Assembly (NCBI GenBank): GCA_003212115.1
Contig: QCQS01000009.1
Span: 1 to 21,952, forward strand
DNA from: Prochlorococcus sp. AG-455-E15
GTDB lineage: Bacteria; Cyanobacteriota; Cyanobacteriia; PCC-6307; Cyanobiaceae
Reading direction: 5' to 3'
DNA length: 21,952 bases
The translations under genes and the position numbers were made by a program. Shown one piece after another: positions 16,213-21,952 of the stretch (position 1 is its first letter; every line of letters starts with the position of its first letter). A model generated the notes under the pieces. That model did not search any database. It had not been told where the DNA came from and worked only from the letters and a program-made list of their open reading frames with translations.

Positions 16213-17493
16213 TTGAATAACTTAAAAAACCTAAGAGGAACAGTAGACCTATTTCCTGATCAATTAATAAAGTGGCAAAACGTTGAAAAAATTTTATTAG
16301 AACAGCTTTCTAGAGCATCCATCAAAGAAATAAGAACACCAATATTGGAAATGACCGAATTATTTATAAGAGGAATTGGTGAAGGAACAGATGTTGTTAG
16401 TAAGGAAATGTATACATTCCTTGATAGGGGGGACAGATCCTGCACTCTTAGGCCTGAAGGAACAGCCTCAGTCGCACGAGCGTTAATACAAAATGGAATA
16501 TCGTCTAATCCTCTTCAAAAACTTTGGTACATGGGTCCTATGTTTCGATACGAAAGACCTCAAGCAGGTAGGCAAAGACAGTTTCATCAATTAGGTGTTG
16601 AGTTTATAGGACATGATTCAATTAGAAGTGATGTTGAAATTATTGCTTTAGCTTGGGATATCTTAGGTAAATTAGGAATAAAAGAACTCAATCTTGAGAT
16701 AAATACTTTAGGTGATACTAATGACAGATCAAATTTTCAAAAATCTTTTTTAAAATGGTTAGAAACAAATAAAGATTCTCTAGATTTAGATTCTCAGAAT
16801 AGAATTTCTAAAAACCCTTTGAGGATTCTGGACTCAAAGAATATTCAAACTAAAAAAGTTCTTGAAAATGCACCAAGATTATTTAATTTTTTATCTGAAA
16901 AAAGTCATAACAGATATTTAGACTTAAAAAGACAATTAGAGTTTTTAAAAATTCCTTATGTAGAGAATTTTAATCTTGTAAGAGGTTTGGATTACTACAC
17001 TCATACAGCTTTTGAAATTACTAGTGGGGCTCTGGGTTCCCAAGCTACAGTTTGCGGAGGAGGGAGATACGACGATTTAATAAAGCAAATGGGAGGGCCA
17101 AACACTCCTGCAATTGGTTTCGCTATTGGTTTAGAAAGATTAATTTTACTCGCAGGAAAAGAGCTTGAAATTCCAAGAAATACTGATATTTATATTATTA
17201 ATCAAGGCTTAATTGCTGAATCATTAGCAATGGATTTATCTAGAAAATTAAGAAATTATGATTTGTTAGTTGAGTTAGATTTAAGCGGAGCTTCATTTTC
17301 TAAGCAATTTAAAAAGGCAAATAAACTTAAATCTAAAAGTATTATTGTTATTGGTGATGATGAGGCAGTTAATGGGAAATTTATTATAAGGCTCTTTGAT
17401 CAATCAGGTAATGGGAATGAAGAGGAGGTTATATCTTTTGAGAATGATATTAAATTAGAAAATTGGATAAACAATAATTTACTTGAAAAGTGA
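16213..17493 (+). CDS. hisS: Histidyl-tRNA synthetase
   Basis: A 426-residue class IIa aminoacyl-tRNA synthetase that charges tRNA-His. Class II motif 2 is FRYERPQAGRQRQFHQLGVE at 111-130. The histidine-specific loops are LVRGLDYYTH at 255-264 and GGGRYDDL at 282-289. Motif 3 is GLERL near 307-311, and a C-terminal anticodon-binding domain occupies about 330-420. The N-terminal LRGTVDLFPDQ is the usual beginning of HisS, so the TTG at 16213 is taken as start; no ATG lies before residue 47. Two small genes follow at once on the same strand, the first overlapping the hisS stop. Confidence 0.95.
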   Translation: MNNLKNLRGTVDLFPDQLIKWQNVEKILLEQLSRASIKEIRTPILEMTELFIRGIGEGTDVVSKEMYTFLDRGDRSCTLRPEGTASVARALIQNGISSNPLQKLWYMGPMFRYERPQAGRQRQFHQLGVEFIGHDSIRSDVEIIALAWDILGKLGIKELNLEINTLGDTNDRSNFQKSFLKWLETNKDSLDLDSQNRISKNPLRILDSKNIQTKKVLENAPRLFNFLSEKSHNRYLDLKRQLEFLKIPYVENFNLVRGLDYYTHTAFEITSGALGSQATVCGGGRYDDLIKQMGGPNTPAIGFAIGLERLILLAGKELEIPRNTDIYIINQGLIAESLAMDLSRKLRNYDLLVELDLSGASFSKQFKKANKLKSKSIIVIGDDEAVNGKFIIRLFDQSGNGNEEEVISFENDIKLENWINNNLLEK

Positions 17494-17783
17494 TGTTTTT
17501 GAAGATAGTGATAATTTTTCTTTTTATATTTATTTTTTTTAATTTAAGGAATTTTTTTAAATTAAATAGAAAGCAAAAAGTTTTAAATTCTGAAAAAATG
17601 ACAATTTTTAATAAAAAGAATCTTAATAATTGGATGAATTTAACTAAAAAAGAGAGATATATCCTAACAAAACAAGATTCTCTTAACTACATGGATAAAA
17701 GAAAACTTTTATTAGACGAAATTAGAAATGAATATAAGAAAATATCTAGAAAAAATTCTGAGGGGAACATTAAGAAAAAATAA
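17493..17783 (+). CDS. Small one-TM basic protein of unknown function
   Basis: About 96 residues. An N-terminal hydrophobic segment rich in Ile, Leu and Phe (roughly residues 3-20) is followed by a lysine-rich, charged, probably helical cytoplasmic tail with few hydrophobic clusters. The topology looks like an N-terminal membrane anchor. I do not recognise the family. The ATG at 17493 overlaps the hisS TGA by one base; a GTG directly before it (17490) would add one residue and give a 4-base overlap. Either way translation is probably coupled to hisS. Only 2 bases separate it from the Trp-rich gene downstream. Confidence 0.7.
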   Translation: MFLKIVIIFLFIFIFFNLRNFFKLNRKQKVLNSEKMTIFNKKNLNNWMNLTKKERYILTKQDSLNYMDKRKLLLDEIRNEYKKISRKNSEGNIKKK

Positions 17784-17785
17784 TT

Positions 17786-18085
17786 ATGGAAAATTACTGG
17801 ACTTCTAATAAAACCATAAATGGATTAAGACATTTTGTTTTAGTAAATGTGACTAAAGAAAAAGGAAATATTAGTTTTTTAATGGTTTCTGTCCTTGATT
17901 CTGAAATTAACTTAAAAACTACTTATGAAGAATTAATAAATAGTGGAAATTGGCACAAGGGTTGGATCAATCTTTCAAAGCATCAATCGATTACAGAAGA
18001 ATATGTTAACTATAAATCCATCAATAAAGGAAAGGGTATCGATGAGATATTCATGAATGAAGATTCTTTATTTAATATTTCTTAA
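17786..18085 (+). CDS. Trp-rich protein of TIGR02450 type
   Basis: A 99-residue protein matching the short cyanobacterial and gamma-proteobacterial Trp-rich family TIGR02450. The pattern is WTS near the start (Trp5), RHFVLVNV at about 15-22, a middle run of beta-strand-like residues, then EELINSGNWHKGW at about 49-61, which is the family's conserved end of the core. The last 35 residues extend past the core and look specific to this lineage. Function is unknown; the protein has no signal peptide. It follows the one-TM gene with a 2-base gap and is likely in the hisS transcript. Confidence 0.75.
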   Translation: MENYWTSNKTINGLRHFVLVNVTKEKGNISFLMVSVLDSEINLKTTYEELINSGNWHKGWINLSKHQSITEEYVNYKSINKGKGIDEIFMNEDSLFNIS

Positions 18086-18220
18086 TTTGATATAAATCTT
18101 TCAAATCTCTTTTCTTTGTAAATACTAGGTTTTTGTGACTTAATAATTATTTAAAAGTTTTACCCCTTTCATAAAAATAAAATTAACGTTATCAAGGATT
18201 AATAATATTTACTTAATTCA

Positions 18221-18454
18221 ATGTTAGGGGATATGTGGAGCTCATCTGAGTTGACTTCGGAAAAACTGGGAATAACTGAAATTAAACTTTCTTGTTTACG
18301 TGAAAATGGAATACTCAAGCCTGGGATTCATTGGAAAAGCTCTCCACTCGGTCAGAAAAAACCTTGGAAACCCAAAGCGCTTTACAATATAAAAATGTGC
18401 AGAGAAATAATTAATAAATTTAATTCTGAAGAAAACTATAATATTGCAGCCTAA
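18221..18454 (+). CDS. Small HTH/excisionase-like DNA-binding protein
   Basis: A 77-residue protein. ELTSEKLGITEIKLSCLREN (about 10-29) reads as a helix-turn-helix, followed by GILKPGIHWK (30-39), a basic wing-like Gln/Lys/Pro stretch and ALYNIKMCREIINKF. The arrangement of LTS-x-LG, G-x-LKPG-x-HW and LYN resembles small winged-helix excisionase/MerR-type proteins, though no integrase or att site is near. The first ATG (18221) is used; a second ATG at 18233, preceded by AGGGG, would remove four residues. It stands alone in a gene-poor stretch, with 135 bases on its left. Confidence 0.65.
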   Translation: MLGDMWSSSELTSEKLGITEIKLSCLRENGILKPGIHWKSSPLGQKKPWKPKALYNIKMCREIINKFNSEENYNIAA

Positions 18455-18500
18455 AAAATGATATATTATCTCGATTAATTTGGGTAAATATTTAAAAAAC

Positions 18501-18677
18501 TTATTCGATTAGATTCTCATCCTTACACTCAATAAGAGTGTTTTGCAAAGTTGGATATAAGTTAATCATATTTATATATTGTTTCGATTTTCTGTAAGAT
18601 CTTGCAGCCTTTTTGTAATGAACTTCAGATTTCATTTCTAGTGAAAATTTTCTAGAAGACTCTTGAGAAGTAGTCAT
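18501..18677 (-). CDS. Putative 58-residue small protein
   Basis: An uninterrupted 58-codon frame from ATG 18677-18675 to TAA 18503-18501, beginning MTTSQESSRKFSLEMKSE and ending near LIECKDENLIE. The product is soluble, rich in Lys, Glu and Ser, with a basic middle (HYKKAARSYRKSK) and likely helical. There is no strong Shine-Dalgarno sequence. A TATAAC on this strand at 18764-18759 could be its promoter. No family is recognised. Length and composition resemble real small genes of this genus more than random AT-rich frames, but that is a judgement. Confidence 0.5.
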   Translation of the reverse strand: MTTSQESSRKFSLEMKSEVHYKKAARSYRKSKQYINMINLYPTLQNTLIECKDENLIE

Positions 18678-18905
18678 AATATTAGATGTCTTATTCCATA
18701 TTTAATAATTGTTTGAAAATGAGGCAATAACCACCACGGAGTAATGAAACAAAACATCGTTATATTGTCAGCAAAATGAAATTTATTTAACTTATTTGAA
18801 TTTTAAAATACTGCTTTGTTTGATAAAACTTAGATCTCTGAGAATAATTTTTCTTCATTAAATCTACCTTCTTTACTCTTGTCTTGCCCTACGAAAAATT
18901 TTTGT

Positions 18906-18928
18906 TTAGTAATAGTAAGGATTACTAA
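18906..18928. repeat. 8-bp inverted repeat, possible operator
   Basis: TTAGTAAT (18906-18913) and ATTACTAA (18921-18928) are perfect inverted repeats with a 7-base spacer. The spacer starts with AGTAAGG, which partly repeats the left arm. The centre lies about 92 bases before the pcb ATG and about 25 bases before the extended -10-like sequence, a usual place for a regulator to bind. There is no U-tract, so it is not a terminator. Confidence 0.45.
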
Positions 18929-18940
18929 CCTTTACAATTT

Positions 18941-18950
18941 TGTTATGAAT
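18941..18950 (+). promoter_or_regulatory. Weak extended -10 candidate for pcb
   Basis: TGTTATGAAT fits the TGn-extended -10 form with TATGAA as hexamer and would place a transcript start near 18956, about 53 bases before the pcb ATG. A second candidate, TATAAA at 18968-18973, gives a shorter leader. Neither has a good -35. The choice is open. Confidence 0.3.
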
Positions 18951-19008
18951 TCAACTGTTTGGTGAAATATAAAGTATTCTCAAAACGTTTAAGCTAATCA
19001 ATTCCTAA

Positions 19009-20067
19009 ATGCAAACCTATGGAAATCCAGATACTACCTATGGATGGTGGGCTGGTAATTCAGGTGTAGCAAATCGCTCAGGAAAATTCATTGCTGCTCA
19101 TGTAGCTCATGCAGGATTAATTGTTTTCTGGGCGGGTGCATTCACCCTTTTTGAACTTTCACGATTTGACCCAAGCGTCCCAATGGGGCATCAACCTCTA
19201 ATCGTTCTTCCTCACTTAGCAACTCTTGGAATAGGGTTTGATGCTAATGGTGTTGCGATGGGAGATACTAAACCTGTTCTAGCGATAGCAATAGTTCACT
19301 TAGTTTCTTCTATGGTTTTAGCAGCCGGAGGACTTTTACACTCTTTACTTCTTCCTGGAAATCTAGAAGATTCTGATGTAGCAAGAGCTAGAAAATTCAA
19401 TATTGAATGGGATAATCCAGACAAATTGACATTTATTCTTGGTCACCATTTAATTATTCTTGGTTTCGCAGTTATCGCTTTTGTTGAATGGGCAAGGGTT
19501 CATGGAATTTATGATCCAGCTATTGGTTCTGTAAGACAGGTTGAGTATGAATTAAATTTGGCCAAAATTTGGAATCATCAAACAGACTTTTTGACTATTG
19601 ATAGCCTCGAAGAAGTAATGGGAGGCCATGCTTTCCTTGCTTTCGTTGAGATCACTGGTGGTGCCTGGCATATTGCAACTAAGCAAGTTGGTGAATATAC
19701 CAAATTTAAAGGCAAAGGACTTCTCTCTGCAGAAGCTGTTCTCTCATGGTCACTAGCTGGAATAGGCTGGATGGCTATTATTGCAGCCTTCTGGAGTGCA
19801 GCTAACACAACAGTTTACCCAACTGAATTCTTTGGTGAACCACTTGAATTGAAGTTTAGTATTTCTCCTTATTGGGTAGATACTGTTGATCTTCCTGATG
19901 GTGAGTACACTTCAAGGGCGTGGTTAGCTAATGTTCATTACTATTTTGGATTCTTCTTTATTCAAGGTCATCTATGGCACGCTTTAAGAGCACTAGGCTT
20001 TGATTTCAAGAGAGTTACAAATGCTATCAGTAATATTGATAGTGCAACAGTCACTCTTAAAGATTAA
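19009..20067 (+). CDS. pcb: Pcb divinyl-chlorophyll a/b light-harvesting protein (CP43/IsiA-like)
   Basis: A 352-residue membrane antenna protein of the CP43/IsiA/Pcb family, which in Prochlorococcus binds divinyl chlorophylls a and b and feeds photosystem II or I. It starts MQTYGNPDTTYGWWAGNSG, the usual Pcb beginning. It has six predicted membrane helices with many chlorophyll-ligating histidines (AHVAHAGL, HLATLG, LGHHLI, MGGHAFLAF, GAWHIATKQ, QGHLWHALRA). The large lumenal loop of CP43 is missing, as in all Pcb/IsiA. The first helix (AHAGLIVFWAGAFTLFELSRF) and LIVLPHLATLG read closer to CP43/IsiA than the common PSII-type PcbA as I remember it, so this may be a second, PSI- or iron-stress-type Pcb. 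It stands alone, with a terminator 25 bases after the stop. Confidence 0.95.
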   Translation: MQTYGNPDTTYGWWAGNSGVANRSGKFIAAHVAHAGLIVFWAGAFTLFELSRFDPSVPMGHQPLIVLPHLATLGIGFDANGVAMGDTKPVLAIAIVHLVSSMVLAAGGLLHSLLLPGNLEDSDVARARKFNIEWDNPDKLTFILGHHLIILGFAVIAFVEWARVHGIYDPAIGSVRQVEYELNLAKIWNHQTDFLTIDSLEEVMGGHAFLAFVEITGGAWHIATKQVGEYTKFKGKGLLSAEAVLSWSLAGIGWMAIIAAFWSAANTTVYPTEFFGEPLELKFSISPYWVDTVDLPDGEYTSRAWLANVHYYFGFFFIQGHLWHALRALGFDFKRVTNAISNIDSATVTLKD

Positions 20068-20091
20068 TTTTCAAATTTTCTTACCAATATC

Positions 20092-20121
20092 AAAAGGCTC
20101 CTCTTACCGGAGCCTTTTTTA
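20092..20121 (+). terminator. Rho-independent terminator of pcb
   Basis: AAAAGGCTCC (20092-20101) pairs perfectly over 10 bases with GGAGCCTTTT (20109-20118) across a 7-base loop (TCTTACC), followed by further T residues. It is the strongest terminator in the window and isolates pcb from gltS. The A-rich 5' arm mirrors the T-tract, so it may also act, more weakly, on the opposite strand. Confidence 0.93.
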
Positions 20122-20160
20122 TTTGAAAAATTTTGTTTATTAATTTAGATTTAGAATTAT

Positions 20161-21549
20161 ATGTTTTTGAAATCATTGAATATTTTTTTGATACAGAACA
20201 AAGATATTTTTTCAAATTCTCTATTGATAAGTTTTTTGGGATTGTTAATTATATTTTTTTTGTTGATTTTTGGAAGGAAATTTAAACTAGCTGTTCAACT
20301 CGAGAGATTTGGATTGCCGATAGCAGTCATATCAGGAATTTTAGGTATATCTATAGGCCCATTTGGTGCGATACACTTTTTACCAAAAGAAACAATAAAT
20401 GTTTGGAGTAATTTTCCTACTCCTCTTTTATCATTAGTCTTCGCAACTTTAATGATGGGAAGACCTATCCCGAATATAAATGGTTTAGTTAAACCGATTT
20501 TTAATCAATTTCTATTAGCTCTTTCACTGGGTTTCGGACAATTTTTTGTCGGTGGCCTTGTTGTTAAATATTTTCTGCCTCCATCTATTAACGCAAATCC
20601 TCTAATGGGTTGTTTAATAGAGGTAGGTTTTGAGGGCGGTCATGGAGCTGCATCAATAATTGGTGAAAGTTTTAATAAACTAGGCTTCCCAAATGGTTTA
20701 GATCTTGGTTTGGCTATGGCAACGATGGGTCTTTTATCCTCTTCAATATTGGGTAGCATGTTCATCTTTCTTGGTAGAACTTTAGGTCTTTCAGATACTG
20801 AGGAAATTATTGAACAAAATGATACTCTAAAGGGAAAAAATAAGATAGGAATTTTTGCAGATTTAAGAATTTTTATAATAAATCTTGGATTCTCTGGTTT
20901 GGCAATTTCTTTTGGTGTTTTGCTACTTAAATTTTTAAGGTATATTTCAAGTTCTTTTGGAGATTTTTCGAAGGAAATTATTTTTTCTCTACCAGTATTC
21001 CCTTTTATCCTTATAGGTTCGCTCCTTATAAGATATATTTTAGAGAAAACCAAAAATACAGAATTTATTTCAAATATTCTGCAAAGGGAGATTGGTATTT
21101 TATCCACAGATTTATTGATTTTTACGGCTATGGCGAGTTTAGATATCGCAGTTGTTTTTGATAATTGGATACTTATTTTAGTGTTTACTATTTTCGGTTT
21201 ATTTTGGAATTTAATCTGCATTGCTTATTTTGCATACTTTATTTTTGATGATTATTGGTTTGAAAAAAGCTTGATAGAGTTTGGGAATTCCACAGGTGTG
21301 GTAGCTTCTGGGTTACTTCTTTTAAGGCTTGCAGATCCTAAAAATATTTCTAAGACTTTACCAATTTTTACGTCAAAACAGCTTTTCGCTCAGTTAATTC
21401 TTTCAGGGGGACTATTCACAGTTCTTGCACCATTAATGATTTCTAAAATTGGGTTAGATTATTGGACAGAAATTTGTGCCCTAATTACATTCGCCATTCT
21501 TTTTATTGCATTGATTTTTAATAAACTAGAGATGAAAAAGTTTCAATAA
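20161..21549 (+). CDS. gltS: GltS-like sodium:glutamate symporter (ESS family)
   Basis: A 462-residue multi-spanning membrane protein. Around ten to twelve hydrophobic segments can be seen. Two glycine-rich re-entrant signatures in the two halves, EGGHGAASIIGES from about 158 and GNSTGVVASG at 375-384, match the inverted-repeat build of the ESS (GltS) family, which imports glutamate with sodium. MMGRPIPNINGL near 98-109 also fits. The protein is somewhat longer than E. coli GltS, mostly in the N-terminal 25 residues and the central loop. Substrate is inferred from the family. It follows the pcb terminator and needs its own promoter, which I could not place. Confidence 0.82.
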   Translation: MFLKSLNIFLIQNKDIFSNSLLISFLGLLIIFFLLIFGRKFKLAVQLERFGLPIAVISGILGISIGPFGAIHFLPKETINVWSNFPTPLLSLVFATLMMGRPIPNINGLVKPIFNQFLLALSLGFGQFFVGGLVVKYFLPPSINANPLMGCLIEVGFEGGHGAASIIGESFNKLGFPNGLDLGLAMATMGLLSSSILGSMFIFLGRTLGLSDTEEIIEQNDTLKGKNKIGIFADLRIFIINLGFSGLAISFGVLLLKFLRYISSSFGDFSKEIIFSLPVFPFILIGSLLIRYILEKTKNTEFISNILQREIGILSTDLLIFTAMASLDIAVVFDNWILILVFTIFGLFWNLICIAYFAYFIFDDYWFEKSLIEFGNSTGVVASGLLLLRLADPKNISKTLPIFTSKQLFAQLILSGGLFTVLAPLMISKIGLDYWTEICALITFAILFIALIFNKLEMKKFQ

Positions 21550-21585
21550 GAACCCTAGAATAGTATTAACCTAAATTTTATTTTA

Positions 21586-21843
21586 ATGTCATTTACGCCC
21601 TACGATATTCCACCTCAAGAAAATAAAGGGAAATGGTTTAGGAGTCATTTGCTAGGAAGGGAAATCGAACTAGGAGAATTGTATAGTCTTGGATCAAATG
21701 ATTTAGATTTGCTAATGGCTGAGACTGCAGAAATTAGAAGCGATCTTGATTTTAAGGAAAAAAATATTGGAAAATTTAGGACTGCAGGATATTTTTTGGA
21801 GTTAGCAAGAATAATTGAAAAAAGGAAGTTGTTAGAAAGTTAA
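21586..21843 (+). CDS. Small conserved-looking protein, unknown function
   Basis: An 85-residue soluble protein beginning MSFTPYDIPPQENKGKWFRS, with a mixed, acidic composition and a likely helical C-terminal half (about 40-83, including LDLLMAETAEIRSDLDF and FLELARIIEKRKLLES). No motif, signal peptide or membrane segment is seen, and I do not recognise the family. The start is ATG 36 bases after gltS. Its stop codon (21841-21843) overlaps that of the convergent gene at the window edge. Confidence 0.7.
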   Translation: MSFTPYDIPPQENKGKWFRSHLLGREIELGELYSLGSNDLDLLMAETAEIRSDLDFKEKNIGKFRTAGYFLELARIIEKRKLLES

Positions 21844-21952
21844 TTAAAAGGAAAATAATTCTTTCTATAATTTGGTCCCCATAATTCGTATTTATACATT
21901 AAAGATTCAAATTCTTTATTTTTCTCAAATGAATCTAACCAGTTTTTTATCG
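21840..21952 (-). CDS. 3' end of an unidentified gene (partial)
   Basis: The last 36 codons and stop of a minus-strand gene that runs off the right end of the window. The frame is open from the edge (first full codon at 21950-21948) to TAA at 21842-21840 and reads IKNWLDSFEKNKEFESL then MYKYELWGPNYRKNYFPFN. The aromatic-rich end (YELWGPNYRKNYFPF) looks like a folded protein end rather than chance. The stop codons of this and the 85-residue gene overlap within TTAA. Too little is visible to name it. Confidence 0.6.
   Translation of the reverse strand, partial: IKNWLDSFEKNKEFESLMYKYELWGPNYRKNYFPFN

Larger units (their letters stand above)
18678..19008. other. Gene-poor region upstream of pcb
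   Basis: A 331-base stretch with no convincing protein gene on either strand and unusually long for this window. It holds the start region of the 58-residue ORF, a small GC-richer patch at about 18721-18745, an 8-base inverted repeat at 18906-18928, and an extended -10-like TGTTATGAAT at 18941-18950. The long leader and symmetry suggest regulation of pcb or a small RNA, neither proven. Confidence 0.6.

Noticed and set aside
18674..18757. 27-codon frame on the minus strand ending across the start of the 58-residue ORF
   Set aside because: It would make a tidy leader peptide, but it is very short, has no ribosome binding site, and the nearest -10-like box would start transcription inside it.
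20640..21221. 193-codon open frame on the minus strand opposite gltS
   Set aside because: It lies fully inside gltS, and its product is a low-complexity run of Ile, Lys, Ser and Pro, as expected from reading the complement of hydrophobic membrane-protein codons.
1..21952. tRNA, rRNA, CRISPR arrays, transposases, integrases or attachment sites
   Set aside because: None was seen on reading both strands. The excisionase-like HTH gene alone is not evidence for a mobile element.

Overview
The window is strongly AT-rich and gene-dense. It carries a Pcb-type light-harvesting protein, cyanobacterial MenB, GlgA and solanesyl diphosphate synthase genes, very short intergenic gaps, and many starts without a strong Shine-Dalgarno sequence. 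This points to a streamlined marine picocyanobacterium, most likely a high-light-adapted Prochlorococcus. The assignment rests on recognising protein families and gene style; no search was run.

Layout. Positions 40-3772 (+) hold menB (phylloquinone), glgA (glycogen) and murF (peptidoglycan precursor). Positions 3774-7377 (-) hold a probable operon read aroA -> stand-alone mnmD-type methyltransferase -> glmU, convergent on murF with one base between the stop codons. A short divergent promoter region (7378-7509) separates aroA from comB. Positions 7510-10972 (+) hold comB, a nitrilase-superfamily amidohydrolase, an AMIN/Amidase_3 murein amidase and murI; the last three are chained by 1- to 4-base overlaps. 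sds (plastoquinone side chain) and acs (acetyl-CoA synthetase) follow to 14049. A DUF1350-like alpha/beta hydrolase abuts acs tail to tail. Next come a DEDDh exonuclease (+), an unusual Gly-pentad-repeat/DUF3721 protein (-), and hisS (+) with two small genes in tow (a one-TM protein and a TIGR02450-type Trp-rich protein).

Positions 18086-19008 are the least dense part: a small HTH-like gene, a 58-residue ORF on the minus strand, and a 331-base gene-poor stretch that forms the upstream region of the pcb gene. pcb ends in a strong rho-independent terminator. A GltS-like ESS-family transporter, an 85-residue conserved-looking small protein and the 3' end of an unidentified minus-strand gene complete the window.

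Most of this is core metabolism: cell wall (murF, glmU, amidase, murI), quinones (menB, sds), carbon storage and acetate (glgA, acs), aromatic amino acids (aroA), and translation (mnmD, hisS). No mobile element, CRISPR array, tRNA or rRNA was seen, and I see no clearly new multi-gene system. The points most worth a second look are: comB, which has no ATG/GTG/TTG start and seems to begin at ATT; the pentad-repeat/DUF3721 gene with a well-placed internal ribosome binding site that could yield a second 36-residue product; the CP43/IsiA-like character of the Pcb protein and the inverted repeat upstream of it; and the small-gene cluster after hisS.
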